NCBI GenBank assembly: GCA_935421135.1
Contig: OW285197.1
Location: 13,397,223-13,461,222, forward strand
Length of the DNA stretch: 64,000 nt
Origin: Bugulina stolonifera
Taxonomy: Eukaryota; Bryozoa; Gymnolaemata; Cheilostomatida; Bugulidae
Direction of reading: 5' to 3'
In this document: piece by piece, positions 11,401 to 24,230 of the stretch
How the letters are laid out: the number at the start of each line of letters is the position of its first letter
How positions within the stretch are numbered: position 1 is the first letter of the stretch
The notes under the pieces: generated by a model
Database searches by the model: none
What the model was told of the DNA's origin: nothing
Seen by the model: only the letters and a program-made list of their open reading frames with translations
Program-made: the position numbers and the translations under genes

Positions 11401-14400
11401 CACACTATATTTCTACTGCACCAAATCCTTTCTCCAGGCGAAGGAGAACACATGGAGTACATCTCAATACCAAGCCATGTCCACACTAAAACAACTCATG
11501 GACTCACCAGAGTTCAATGATCCTGATTTTGATCCGGTAAAACTAGCGAAAGTTGGCGCAAAACTAAGTCCAACTTTAGGCTTTGCTCCCGGCGATGAGT
11601 TTGTAGAGTTGATGGAGATGAAACCTAAGGGACTGAGTCTAGCTGATGCATGGGTCATACGTCATGCTGGAGTCAGCAAGGAGCAGCTGAATTTTATTCT
11701 AGGTCAAGGATTTGCGCTGATCAAAGGCCCGCCAAGTGAAGACGTGCTTCCCGGACTACTCACTGACCATGACCTTCAGTTGCTGGAGGAAACAGAGTTT
11801 GATGTGCAACCAATCAGGAAGCTGATGAGTTTAGGTTACAGTGTTGTGTTTGTGGACGAGCCTTCGTCTTTACCCGAGGTAGAACTGACGACTCCTAACC
11901 CTTACCTTAGTGTAGATCAGGAACTGGATAAACTAGATCAAGCTGGGTTCAGTATTCAGCCGCTGAAACAGTTATTGGATAACGGCTACCTTTTAGTCAC
12001 GTCCCAACTTGGTAGCTCAATTCCAGAGGGTACAGGGCTACGCTCTGAGCTCATCCAGCAGATAGAGGAAGATGGATTCACACTAATAGAGCCTGCTAAA
12101 GTACGAGATAGCCCACCATTCTTTCCAGCAGAACCGTCTGTATCCGCTATCGGCCCTCCTTCTGCACCACATATACCTATAGTAGACACCCCACACACTA
12201 ATCCCCGTCCAATAACTGAAGACCTTGCTAAAGTGTTGGAAGATGATGGAAATAATGCCAGTGGGGACAGGTATAGACCTGAACCATATAATACTAAAGG
12301 GGTAGCTCAGGCTCAAACTAAGGTTTATGTCCGGCCCCCAGCCCTACTGCTGGGCGGAGCTAGTCCACAAACTGGATATTTTAATTCACAGCTGTATAAC
12401 GTGAGTGTTTTACCACCTTTAAATCGGTTACTAGTCCCACTGATCTCTTCCTGTCTAGAAGGAGTTGTCACCACTTTCTGTTGTACCGTCTGCTCGACCT
12501 CTAGAAGTGATGTTCTTTACATTAGTATCCATTTACCAGTCTGATGCTATCCTAGTAATAAACGACAGGGTTCGTGATAACAATAATAGCAAGTGATGTT
12601 TTGAAAAGGTTCACCTTGCCTAGTAGATTGATATTTTGCTGTCTGTTACAGAAATGATCCAATTTCTGCTGATATCGTTGGCAAATATTTTCAAACTGTC
12701 ACTTGTTATGCTACTAACTTCTCACCTGCATGCTTCTCTAGTTCTATATGATAGCATGAGATCCAATACTGCTAGCATCAGGGGTGGATATGTATGCGCA
12801 CCTTCCCGTATGTATGTATGTACACACCATTATGTAAATATCTCCCTATTATTGAGTTAATCCATGACCAGTCTGTCACCTATGGATGGCATTCTTCGCT
12901 TCACTGACCAATATGCTTGATTGAAACATTCGCTATGAATTCTCCAGGGACCACAGGGGCCAAGGGGTCCAGTTGGAGCACCAGGACCAGTTGGTGCTGC
13001 TGGATTTCCCGGACCTCAGGGTCCTGAAGGACCACCTGGACCAATGGGATTGCCTGGAGAGAGAGGAGCACAGGGATCCGTTGGTAATTCTGGAAGACCT
13101 GGTGAACCTGGTAGAGACGGTGATTCTGGACCTGTTGGTAAGTCTATGACCTCAGTCTAAGTACTCCGTATGATCTCAGTCTACGTACTCTACGTGGACT
13201 TGTGTGCGTGTCTTCATTATCAATAGCTACACTGGTTGTGGTAATGTGTGTGATACATATCCGTAGGTGCACCTGGTGTCGCTGGTGAAAGGGGTCCAAA
13301 TGGCATGCCCGGTATGCCCGGTATTAAGGGACACAGAGGACCAACTGGTGCTCCAGGCCAGAAGGGGGATACTGGAGCTCCCGGAGAGCAGGGAGATGCT
13401 GGTAGTCAGGTAAGCAATCTCTTTCAGATATTCAACTCACTTTACCTAACTATCACTGTCACTGTTACTGTTAATGTCACTGTTACTATAACTTACTTTA
13501 GGGACCTCCCGGATCACCTGGAGTAGCCGGAGCTCCCGGTGAAGCAGGAGACAGAGGTGCTATTGGACCAATCGGAGCTACAGGGCTTACAGGAGATGAT
13601 GGCCCTCCAGGACCACAAGGACAGCAGGGTAAGACTCGGTGTATCTCCTATAAGCTAGAGTCCAGTCCCAAAATCCCCTCAACGTGCAGTGCAGAGTGTC
13701 ACACAGTGAAATACACTTAGCATATTTTATAGCAACACAAACTTTTTAAGTAGAATGAAAGTTTATGCCACTGGATTATATGGCTGGTAGCATTGCGTTT
13801 TCATACTATAAATGTGGAACTGAGACTATATGAACCAATCAGCTGTTAGCATCTCTCTAATGGCCCAGTGTGTTCACTGCAATATCTCTACTTGACAGCT
13901 CTTCCATGTTTAGCTCTGATATATTTATGCTCCTCCCACAGGCCCAATGGGACCCCCAGGAGTTCCTGGTATGCCAGGTGTCTCTGGTGATAAGGGACCT
14001 ACTGGTGCAGTCGGTGAAGATGGAGACCGCGGTATGCCTGGACCACCCGGTGCTGATGGAAGACCCGGAGAGATGGGACAACCCGGTGAGAATGGACAGG
14101 ATGGTGTTGATGGTGAGTGGATTTACTTCATACTGTTGTAGATATATCATACATTTACACTGCAGTATGTACAGTATGTACACTGTAGTATGTACAGTAT
14201 GTACACTGTAGTATGTACAGTATGTACACTGTAGTATGTACAGTATGTACACTGTAGTAAGTACAGTATGTACACTGTAGTAAGTACAGTATGTACACTG
14301 TAGTAAGTACAGTATATACACTGTAGTATGTACAGTATGTACACTGTAGTAAGTACAGTATGTACACTGTAGTAAGTACAGTATGTACACTGCAGTATGT

Positions 14401-17400
14401 ACAGTATGTACACTGTAGTAAGTACAGTATGTACACTGTAGTAAGTACAGTATGTACACTGTAGTAAGTACAGTATGTACACTGTAGTAAGTACAGTATA
14501 TACACTGTAGTATGTACAGTATGTACACTGTAGTAAGTACAGTATGTACACTGTAGTATGTACAGTATGTACACTGCAGTATGTACAGTATGTACACTAC
14601 AGTATGTACAGTATGTACACTGTAGTAAGTACAGTATGTACACTGCAGTATGTACACTGTAGTAAGTAGAGTATGTACACTGTAGTAAGTACAGTATGTA
14701 CACTGTAGTAAGTACAGTATGTACACTGCAGTATGTACAGTATGTACACTGTAGTATGTACAGTATGTACACTGTAGTATGTACAGTATATACACTACAG
14801 TATATACACTGTAGTGTATAAACTGTATACTCCAGTATAACTGGTGAACAAGATATATGTCACTGTAGCTATACTATAGAGTCAATACACTGTAGATGTA
14901 TGCACAATATAGTGTTTTACAACATGCACATCATGTATTCATACACTGGAGTAAATAAAGTTATACTGTGCAAAACTTAAGTATTATGACTGTATTGTAT
15001 ATTATGTAAAATAACATCTTTACACATACTTGCAGGTGCCCCTGGTAAACCTGGTAAAGATGGACCAGATGGAGCCGTTGGACCAATGGGTGTGGTTGGT
15101 AGACCCGGTATGCCAGGACCTGGTGGTGACCCCGGTGCCCCAGGTGCCCCCGGAGAGAGAGGAATGCCCGGCCCTACAGGTAAACCCTTCATGCATACAG
15201 AAAGGATTAGAGAATGAACAGCACATGTATATATTACATGTATATATTACATGTAATATATTACATGTATATATTACATGTAATATATTACATGTAATAT
15301 ATACATGTAATATATTACATGTATATATTATGGGGTTATTTCCTCTCTGTGTTCTATACAATAACTCATAGTGTAGTTCCTACCTGGTCACATAGTCGTC
15401 ATATGTGTGCATATGCAATAGCTAAGTAACATGGCCCTGATGTGTCTTTCTTGGTAAATATAGCCTCTAGTTTATTTCCTGTAACTATTACCTACAACTG
15501 TACTCAACTATTGGACATGATATGTTTGTAGGGTCACAAGGAGAACAGGGACCAGTTGGAGAAACTGGAGCACCCGGTAAGAATGGTTTGACTGGACTGC
15601 CAGGAGATCCAGGACCACGTGGAGATCCCGGTAGTGTTGGACCACAAGGACCCCAGGGACCTCAGGGATTCAGAGTATGTGTATAATACATTGCATAATA
15701 CATACAATTTAATTATAACACATACAGTTTAATATAAATTATGGTGCAGTTTTCTCACACGCTATAAGCTGTTAGAATAATATATGTACAGATGTCTTGA
15801 TTTATCTGTGATACTGAGATAGTGTAGTATGTATGTCTGGTGTTGTATGTAGTCCCACATGTTATGTGCTGTTCTTGTTACTGTGTTACTGTGTATTGTT
15901 GTGGTGTATGTATTGCTGTTACTGTGCTGTATATTGTTGTGTATGTGTGCTGTTACTGTGCTGTATATACATGTACAATGTAGTTGTGTATGCATAGTGC
16001 TGTAATGTATTATTACTAATTAGCCTTGGTTGGTTTGTGCTCTCTTAGGGAGAGGTTGGTGCCCCAGGTTTGAATGGTAAAGATGGAGCTCCAGGTGCAC
16101 AGGGTAGCACAGGAGCAGATGGAAAGACAGGTATGCGTGGTGCAGTTGGTAGACAAGGTCCCAGAGGTGTGACTGGAGATAGAGGAAAGACTGGTACCGC
16201 AGGTAGACCTGGCAGACCAGGAGATGACGGGGCAGCTGGACCACCAGGTACTTTATTTATGCAGTAGCGGTGCCATTCCTAGTGATGTCACATCCTATAC
16301 GGTACAGTAGCAGTCCCTAGTGATGCTTAAAATTAAATTAAAATTGGGATAAAATGGTAGTGTGTTCAATACTGACTGCGTAGAGACTGTAGGCTATACC
16401 ACACAAGACAGATATTAGCTTTATATGTTAGTGTGTGACTCTATAGCATTACTCTTCATCACTTAAGGTGCACCTGGTGCCAATGGACAAGATGGAGCTC
16501 AGGGTTCAACAGGTGATCCAGGACCCCAAGGTAACCCCGGACCTGCCGGTCAAGATGGTGCTACCGGTGCTCAGGGTGCTCGTGGACCAAATGGAGATCA
16601 AGGTGGGTCTGACTGACCTTACTAAAATAAGTATACACATGTGCAGCAGACTAATATATTATGTATCTAACCAGTGGTAGTTATCCCCTCTTACTACTTG
16701 TGCACGTTATATAACTATTAGTAGTAGTTATCCCCTCTTGTACATATTGTATATCGTGGTAGTTCTTCCCTCTTGTCATTTGTGTCTAACATATCTATTC
16801 ACTTTATAGGAGAACCAGGTGAAGCTGGACCACAGGGATCCTCCGGCAGAGACGGAGAGGATGGAGCTCCAGGTGTTCAGGTAAGTTCCCTACTCATGAT
16901 TAGAGTATTGTAGTTCGTATTGTCTCAGACCACAACATGATTAAGTAGACTCACTGTTTCTGTTGCTACTGATTAGTGGGTTGGGTCAACGAGTTTGGGG
17001 GTTTGGCACAGGATTATTCCATTGTCTAGCAGTGACTTATAGATTACTTTATGAACTGAGCTATAATGACACTTAGGTGTTGTACAGTCATATTATCTGC
17101 CTAACTGGTTGCATGTTCCGTAACCTCGTGTTTCACAGTACGCCTAATGGAATCATCGTATACATGTAACCCCTGCATCTGCCTAACTGCTACTCCATAG
17201 TACCAATTCTACTTCAGGGACCACGCGGTGACAGAGGAGAGAGAGGAGCTATAGGAGAGCAGGGAGACTCTGGCAGACCTGGACCTCAAGGTCCAATGGG
17301 AGAGCGAGGATCTACCGGTATCAGAGGACTTCCTGGACCAGTTGGAGCACCCGGTAACCCCGGAATCCAAGGATCAAGGTAGAGCATAGAGAAACTGCCT

Positions 17401-20400
17401 TTAACTTGTATCTGCTTTTTACGAACTCTACCACTGCTGGCCTATCTGTTCATTACAATGTTGTTACATTATGCAATCTGTATATCTGTATAGTGTTATA
17501 CACACATATAGTACAGATGATACTGTACTGAGAAGTTAGACTACACAGTTATTTTTGATGTCCATAAAATGCACATTACATGTACAATGTAGAACCCATT
17601 AATTAATAATATACGTCAGGCAATCGGTTACTAATAGTTGTATACAGACAGGCAGTACGTATTTCATTGCTTTATATAAACCCATTTACTTCCTGGTAAG
17701 GATTTGTGGGCATTTGGTTGTTATTTCATGATTTATCAATTTATTGTATTTTTCTTCTGTCAGAGGGCAGAAAGGAAAGCTGGGACCCAAGGGATCACGT
17801 GGTACTGATGGGTCAGATGGTGAGCCAGGTTTACCTGGTGTTGACGGTATTCCCGGTATTCCTGGTAACCCTGGACCTGTAGGAGATAGAGGACCACAGG
17901 GATTCCCTGGAGACACTGGAGTGCTTGGAGAGCCAGGTAATGACTCACAGTTTACATGATGTAATCATAGACATAGATAACTTAGCCATAGACATAGAAA
18001 ACTTAGCCATAGTACATGTATATTGTGAATTTTTTGTCTACATGTGAAACTTATTCAGTTAGTTCATACGGTGTGTTGGGTCTTGTAGGTAGAGATGGGC
18101 CTCCTGGACCTCAAGGACAGAGAGGCGGTGAGGGTCTACAGGGCATTCCCGGAAGAGACGGACAAGATGGAGATGATGGTGATATCGGTGCACCAGGTGT
18201 TCAGGGAGAGCCAGGACCAGTTGGTTAGTGTCTGTGTTACTGTCTGTTAGTCTTTCCATTACGGGCTGTGTACCAGCTGAATTGATTTTCTCACGCATCA
18301 AGTACTGGGTTCATACATTGTATATGTATTATATTTAGGCAAACCCGGTGAAGATGGATTTGTTGGAGAACAAGGAGACAAAGGCGCTGCTGGTTTCCAA
18401 GGAGAGTTTGGACCACCTGGACCCCCAGGACCTCCTGGTTTTCCTGGAGCCAGAGGAAATGCAGGACCTATTGGACCACAAGGAGATGTTGGACCTGCCG
18501 GTATGAAAGGATCTCGTGGAGAGTCTGGCGATAAGGGACCAAGAGGTAATATACCAGGATATTCCATATACCTGTAGCAGTGACTGTAGCATATTGTATG
18601 TGCTATTCTATATACCTGTAGCAGTAACTGTAGCATATTGTATGTGCTATTCTATATACCTGTAGCAGTAACTGTAGCATATTGTATGTGCTATTCTATA
18701 TACCTGTAGCAGTAACTGTAACATATTGCATGTCCTATTCTATGTATCTATGGTAACATCTGTAGCATGTTGTATCTAACATTCAATATCTATGACTGTA
18801 CATGGTAGCATAGCACTTTTGTCTGCTCCTTTTGCAAAAGCTACACGTAATATGAATATAATTCAGACAATGTGTGAACCATGTTTTGAATAGAGTATAT
18901 TATGAACTATACTTTAATTGCGGTAGCGAATGATGCCGTGTAGACACTAGGCTTTGCATACTGTAAATGAACCATGCTTTGAGTCCTGTGTGTGAACTGT
19001 GCTCTATATACCGCATATTTATATAGAAGACCCAACAGTACATAGGCATGATATTGTGTATGCACATGTACTCGTAATAGATGACCATTTTATTAACTCG
19101 TGCAGGACAAGCCGGCGCTGACGGATTTGTTGGAGAGAGGGGACTCAAGGGAGAGTCAGGTGCCACCGGTGTAACTGGACCACCTGGTCTGCAGGGTGCT
19201 CCTGGTGTTGATGGAAAACCAGGTGCTCCTGGAGTAGATGGACAACCAGGACCTGTGGGTACGTATATGTATATGCGTATATCTCTGCTGTATCCTTATT
19301 TGGAAGGCAAGTTGAGCCTCAGCGTCATGTATACTCACTCTCTGAATGTATTGTACAGGTGCCATTGGCTTAGTCGGCAAGAGAGGTAAGCGTGGAGAGA
19401 GGGGACCTCCAGGTGTTAGAGGAGAAATGGGATTAGAGGGTAGAGTGGGACCAGAGGGAGAGCAGGTAAATCTATTATAGGGCATCCTCTTACTGCACAG
19501 AGTATTTGTTTATCTGTTACTAGATGATAGTTTAGTTTGTTGCTTTCTCACACGTTGACGGTGTTTAGACTTGATTCTCGAAATTGAATTTTCGATTTAA
19601 ATGAGAAATATAACATATTTTATACACAGTGTAGTTAGTTTTTATGCAGCAATCCTGTTACTCCCATACTAGTGCAACTCTCTCAATGTGTATCCTCCAA
19701 AGCTAATATGTGGTTTTAGGGTGATATGGGAGAGGATGGTCACCCAGGACCAGTCGGACCTCCAGGACCAATGGGACCCAGCGGACCTCCAGGAAAGATT
19801 GGATACCAGGGCAAACAAGGAGAGCAGGGACCTGCAGGTATGAATGTCAATATAATGTCTTATATACTTCTTCCTTTGTGTTGACCTGAATGATTTGTAC
19901 GTTTGCTATAATGGTAGTTGTGGTAGTCATATGTGCACTTGGTATCCTTAGGACCTGTTGGACAAGCTGGTGAACCAGGTATTGACGGTAAAGATGGAAA
20001 GGACGGTGAAACTGGACCATCTGGTATGCCAGGGCCAACCGGCTCCAGAGGGGTGACCGGTGAGACCGGATCTGACGGAAGGTAAAAGTTTATTACTCAG
20101 CTAATAGATGGTATGGTGATAGATAACTCTTCAACAAATACACAACAATATACAGCACAGTAACACAACAGTATACAGCACAGTAACACAACAATATACA
20201 GCACAGTAACACAACAGTATACAGCACAGTAACACAACAATATACAGCACAGCAACACAACAATATACAGCACAATAACACAACAATATACAGCACAGTA
20301 ACACAACAATATACAGCACAGTAACACAACTTTTGTAATTGGATGACTCATAAACTATGTCGTGTTTGGAATTGTTGAAGTTCACAGAATGCTTTACACA

Positions 20401-23400
20401 TTCTATACTGTGTTATGTTGTACTGTGTTATGTTGTACTATGTATAGTACTGTGTTATGTTGTACTATGTATAGTACTGTGTTATGTTGTACTGTGTTAT
20501 GTTGTACTATGTATAGTACTGTGTTATGTTGTACTGTGTTATGTTGTACTGTGTTATGTTGTACTATGTATAGTACTGTGTTATGTTGTACTGTGTTATG
20601 TTGTACTGTGTTATGTTGTACTGTGTTATGTTGTACTATGTATAGTACTGTGTTATGTTGTACTATGTATAGTACTGTGTTATGTTGTACTATGTATAGT
20701 ACTGTGTTATGTTGTGCTGTGTTATGTTGTACTGTGTTATGTTGTACTGATCTATGCTTAGCTACTCTGCAATGTGCCGTAGCAGAAGTGGAAAGGTTTA
20801 TACTCTAAATTCCTCAACCTATTACTGAAGTCATCCTCTCTCTGTATAGTGGAGATAATTCCTCAGTGTAATAGTGCTAATAGATAGTATTATGCCATGC
20901 TTCTGATACCTGGATGTGGTTATTGTAGAGATGGATTCCCCGGTGCCGCAGGTGCTGACGGTAGACCCGGAGAGCAAGGTGACCAGGGACCAGAGGGTCC
21001 TATGGGACCAGTCGGAACTCCCGGCAATCAGGGACCAGAAGGTGCTCAGGGTGATAAGGGAGAAAAGGTGGGTGGACAACTTTAGCATCATAATACAATG
21101 GAGTATGTAGTTTGATTAGCTACTTGTAGAGATTTGATTAGCTACTTGTAGAGATTTGATTAGCTACTTGTAGAGATTTGATTAGCTACTTGTAGAGATT
21201 TGATCAGCTTATTATAATAGTAGTAGTATTATATAATAGTATAATGTGTACTATAATTGGCTCACAGGGACCAGCTGGACCACAGGGTGCTGCCGGTGCC
21301 ACCGGAATATCTGGACCTGCTGGCCCACGAGGAGCAAATGGCCCACAAGGACCCCAGGGCCCTAAGGGACCTGCTGGAGAACAAGGACCTAAAGGTATCT
21401 ACATTCCTTCTTTATTCATGGGAATATGTGCATATTACCACATGTCATTAGCTTCCAAAATGTTACTATTACCCCCTCCACCATCTGAGACACCGATATA
21501 TGATATTGTAGGACCCACCGGTTTCCAGGGTCCACAGGGATTCCCCGGAGCACCAGGACCTGATGGAGAGAAGGGAGACGTTGGACCAGTCGGTATTGCC
21601 GGACCACCTGGTTTGAGAGGAGCTGATGGTAAACAAGGTATGGTTGGTACACCCGGTGCTATGGGTGCCATGGGACCACCTGGACCTGACGGTGACAAGG
21701 TGAGTCATCCTAGCTGGCTGACTAAACATAAATTCGTACAAGCTGTTAGCCATAATAGGGAGTTGCCCTCCCCATATTATTTATTTCATGAGGGAACAAC
21801 TTCCTATCACATACAATAGTTTATAACAATAACATATCCATGTATTAGTTCATTTGCATTTACCATATTACATGTATTCTATGCATTATATGTATTAAAA
21901 ATTTATGTGTAAGTGGCTATTGTATGTTAGTTTATAATCCAACAGGAAACATTATTTTGTTAATTTACTTCCCAATTATAATACACCTTACTCTGGTATA
22001 GCCTGTGCTGTATCTCATTGATATCTTCATGTTATCATGTTCTAGTATGTGATATAAACATGTTTAGGGAGAACAAGGTAGAGACGGTGAGATGGGAAAT
22101 GTGGGTAGACCAGGTCCTCCCGGACCTCCTGGAGAAGCTCCAGTATTTGGTAAGTTGTCATTCAATCTGTACTATATACACGTACATGTCGTATTCAACT
22201 CTCTATATACACGTACATGTCGTATTCAACTCTCTATATACACGCACATGTCGTATTCAACTCTCTATCTACATGTACATGTATTTAACTGTGTATCTAC
22301 ATGTACATGTATTCATGAGTTCACTCGATGCATGACTGATTGTGTGTGGTGTTAACAGGTGCTCCAATGATGATGATGATGGGTGGTAGCACCTCTAAAG
22401 GATACCAGGGAGATGATGCTAGTGCCAATGATGCCCTCTATGACATGTACAACAGTGAGTACTAAGAAGTTTGTAATATAAACATACTCTAGTGTCAGCT
22501 CCACCTGGTGGTGTGTATCTCCTGCTCTCACACAATATCATAATTTCACTTGTAGAGCTGAAGGTAAGGGACGGGTCAAAGGACAGCCCTGCCAGAGACT
22601 GCAGAGAGCTATTCACTGAGAACCCTGACTTGAAGAGTGGAACTTACTGGGTGAGTAGTCTGACTACTCCTATTGGGCTATCATGATAGTGTTATTCTCA
22701 GGCTATACTCTGTACCTCTCACAAGAGGCTGGTGTATTCCCCTCATACTTCAGCAGTGAAGTGTTCATAATAAGTATGTTATGAGCATTTGCTGCAGATT
22801 GACTCTGAATAAATATATATATGCTGCTGATATTCCCTACACAGGTTGACCCAGATGGTGGTTCCATTCTTAACGCTATCCAGGCGTACTGCCGTAGGGA
22901 GATGAAGAGTACTTGTATCAATGCCAGGACAGCCACCTTCGACACTAAGGCCTACGTCTCTCAACAGTCAGAAGAACAGATGTTCGTAGCTCAACACATG
23001 GGAACCGCTCAGGTACGTCTGCAGTATGTAGTCATTATGTTATGTTTAGTTACAGGTCTCTTGTGCTCGTCTAGCCATACTCTTGATATGTGATGTTTCT
23101 CTTGCAATCGTATATCATAACATTCTTTTTTGTCGCTTCAGTTTGAGTATGAAGCTGAGTCATCTCAACTTAACTTCTTGAGGATCCACTCAGAGCGGGC
23201 CAGCCAGACCCTCACATACAGGTAATGACTGTAGTACTATAAGTACCATATCTATCTTATCATCAGACCTTCACATACAGGTAATGCCTGTAGAACTATA
23301 TGTACCATATCTATCTTGTCACCAGACTCAACTGACTATCGATGGTCAATCCCTCATGCACAAAGAATGCTTGAGTGTGCACTACATTCTAAACTGTCCT

Positions 23401-24062
23401 GAGTTTTACTTCTTTGGTTCTACAGCCAATCAGTTCAATGGTTTATCCACCCAGTGACAAGAACACAGGATAGAGCTGGAGTTGCCCTGCCTTTGGTGTA
23501 TTATATCTTTGTAACAATCACCAGCAATGACATTACGGAAGACAACTCCAAATTTGTCGGTCTATACACAAGAAACTCTGATAGATCACGCTTTTATATG
23601 TTTACAGATGCAGAAACTCTGTAGCTGTTGAAGATGCCTCTGGTAGAAAGAATAAATCAGTTATATTATACACTGCTGGGGATAAAGAGTACACAGCTAC
23701 CGATAGCAGATTCAAATATAACGTACTACAGGACGACTGCAAGGTATGAAGTTATCCTCTCCTATTGGCATTATACTGTAAAATATCATCTGTTGCTAAA
23801 ATGGATATACATGACATCACCTATTGCTCTGGATACACCAAGTCAGAAAATTATTTTCAGATAACTTTGTACCTTGCTTTACTTCTACCCATAATTCCAC
23901 TGTTTTATACTTCAGTACGCCAAGTCATCAGAAGCTCAGACAGTGATTGAGATTGATACAAAGATGGCCGCTCACTTACCAATAGTAGACATTGCTCCTG
24001 GAGATGTAGGATCTACACATAAAGCATTTGGCATTGAACTAGGACATGTCTGTTTCTCATAG
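8486..24062 (+). CDS. Fibrillar (clade undetermined) procollagen alpha chain, 32 coding exons
   Basis: Coding exons: 8486-8555, 10063-10100, 10518-10586, 11098-11148, 11438-12400, 12948-13137, 13267-13409, 13502-13628, 13942-14112, 15036-15179, 15532-15674, 16049-16247, 16468-16602, 16810-16880, 17218-17378, 17764-17936, 18089-18223, 18339-18545, 19106-19258, 19359-19465, 19720-19837, 19952-20081, 20929-21067, 21268-21394, 21512-21699, 22068-22149, 22359-22454, 22556-22650, 22845-23012, 23142-23221, 23608-23743, 23916-24062. Phases agree throughout; total 4956 nt, 1651 residues. Signal peptide 1-20 ([20 protein letters not shown]). Unusual N-propeptide to residue 397. Gly-X-Y helix 398-1408, about 337 triplets, the standard fibrillar length. 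Short telopeptide. COLFI domain from about 1450 ([37 protein letters not shown]). It would form extracellular fibrils. Only six COLFI cysteines are present. A GLPGER motif lies in the first helix exon. The 5' UTR probably starts upstream of 8369. Confidence 0.95.
8872..9082. repeat. 35-bp minisatellite, about 6 copies
   Basis: The unit is ATTTACCATGACAGTATTAT followed by AAGCTACATACAGAC. It lies in the first coding intron of the collagen gene. Confidence 0.9.
9605..9661. repeat. Foldback with C-rich/G-rich arms
   Basis: GTTATACCCCCCTT on the left pairs with AAGGGGGGATAAC on the right around a loop of about 30 nt. It lies in a collagen intron. Function is unknown; it may be a small hairpin element. 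Confidence 0.6.
11438..12400 (+). other. Collagen N-propeptide exon with unrecognised helical repeats
   Basis: This one 963-nt exon (321 codons, phase 0 at both ends) encodes nearly all of the N-propeptide. I see no TSPN or von Willebrand C pattern and no cysteines across the repeat region. Instead three to four degenerate repeats of 40-50 residues follow the pattern D-x-hydrophobic-x2-LL...G/E-F-x-x-QP-h-x-x-L-h-x-x-GY-x-h-V. Copies begin near 11645 ([10 protein letters not shown]), 11764 ([12 protein letters not shown]), 11916 ([12 protein letters not shown]) and 12041 ([13 protein letters not shown]). A Pro-rich linker follows to the helix. Each repeat probably forms two helices and a short strand. 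Confidence 0.7.
14150..14815. repeat. 23-bp minisatellite, about 28 copies
   Basis: Variants of GTAGTATGTACAGTATGTAC plus ACT (some with GTAAGTACAG). It begins about 40 bp after the donor of the collagen exon ending 14112. Apparent antisense open frames rich in TyrCysThr here are repeat artefacts. Confidence 0.92.
15221..15330. repeat. AT-rich ACATGTA/TATATT satellite
   Basis: Alternating ACATGTATATATT and ACATGTAATATATT units lie in a collagen intron. It is self-complementary, so it could form cruciforms. Confidence 0.85.
18555..18760. repeat. 44-bp minisatellite just after a collagen donor
   Basis: The unit contains ATATACCTGTAGCAGTAACT and GTAGCATATTGTATGTGC, with four to five copies. 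It starts within 15 bp of the donor of the exon ending 18545. Confidence 0.85.
20130..20335. repeat. 23-bp minisatellite (CAACAATATACAGCACAGTAA type)
   Basis: About nine copies lie in the intron between the collagen exons ending 20081 and starting 20929. Confidence 0.9.
20401..20750. repeat. Composite TGTGTTATGTTGTAC / TATGTATAGTAC array
   Basis: Interleaved 15-bp and 27-bp units, about 350 bp, in the same collagen intron. Long Leu-Cys-Tyr-Val open frames are repeat artefacts. Confidence 0.9.
21108..21205. repeat. 22-bp minisatellite (GATTAGCTACTTGTAGAGATTT)
   Basis: Four to five nearly identical copies lie in the intron after the collagen exon ending 21067. Confidence 0.9.
22170..22311. 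repeat. 31-bp repeat with ACGTACATGTC core
   Basis: The unit TATATACACGTACATGTCGT plus ATTCAACTCTC is present in three good copies and two degenerate ones, in a collagen intron. Confidence 0.8.
23205..23321. repeat. 59-bp tandem duplication including a splice donor
   Basis: The end of the COLFI exon (CAGACCCTCACATACAG, ending 23221), its donor and 42 bp of intron are repeated once, starting at 23264. The second copy has an equally good donor (ACATACAG|GTAATG), but its use would read TAA at once, so the first donor is the functional one. Confidence 0.85.
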
Positions 24063-24224
24063 ACTTACTTCCAACAGGACATACAATTGGCTGATTAACT
24101 TTAAACACTAATTCTCATTGGTGGATTGGTGACCAATAAGAGTATGACATCAATCAAATAAACCAATCAGTAAAAGTTTTAGCTCTGGACTGTAACTGAA
24201 GGTTATAAACATGTATAACATTAA

Positions 24225-24230
24225 AATAAA
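24225..24230 (+). terminator. Probable collagen polyadenylation signal
   Basis: AATAAA lies 163 bp after the collagen stop codon, followed by AT-rich sequence. It is the first canonical hexamer close to the stop. Confidence 0.55.

Noticed and set aside
12636..12860. Extra collagen exon after an acceptor near 12650
   Set aside because: In the required phase it reads TGA immediately, and exon 11438-12400 joins 12948 in phase without it.
13857..14795. 312-codon minus-strand open frame rich in Tyr, Cys and Thr
   Set aside because: It is the translation of the 23-bp intronic minisatellite; the repeat has no stop in several frames.
15020..15361. Antisense and shifted frames over collagen exons
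   Set aside because: Gly-X-Y coding DNA leaves long shadow frames on the other strand; the exon phases and COLFI context fix the true frame.
20357..20808. Plus-strand frames of 134-148 codons (Leu-Cys-Tyr-Val repeats)
   Set aside because: Produced by the composite satellite in a collagen intron, with open frames in more than one register.
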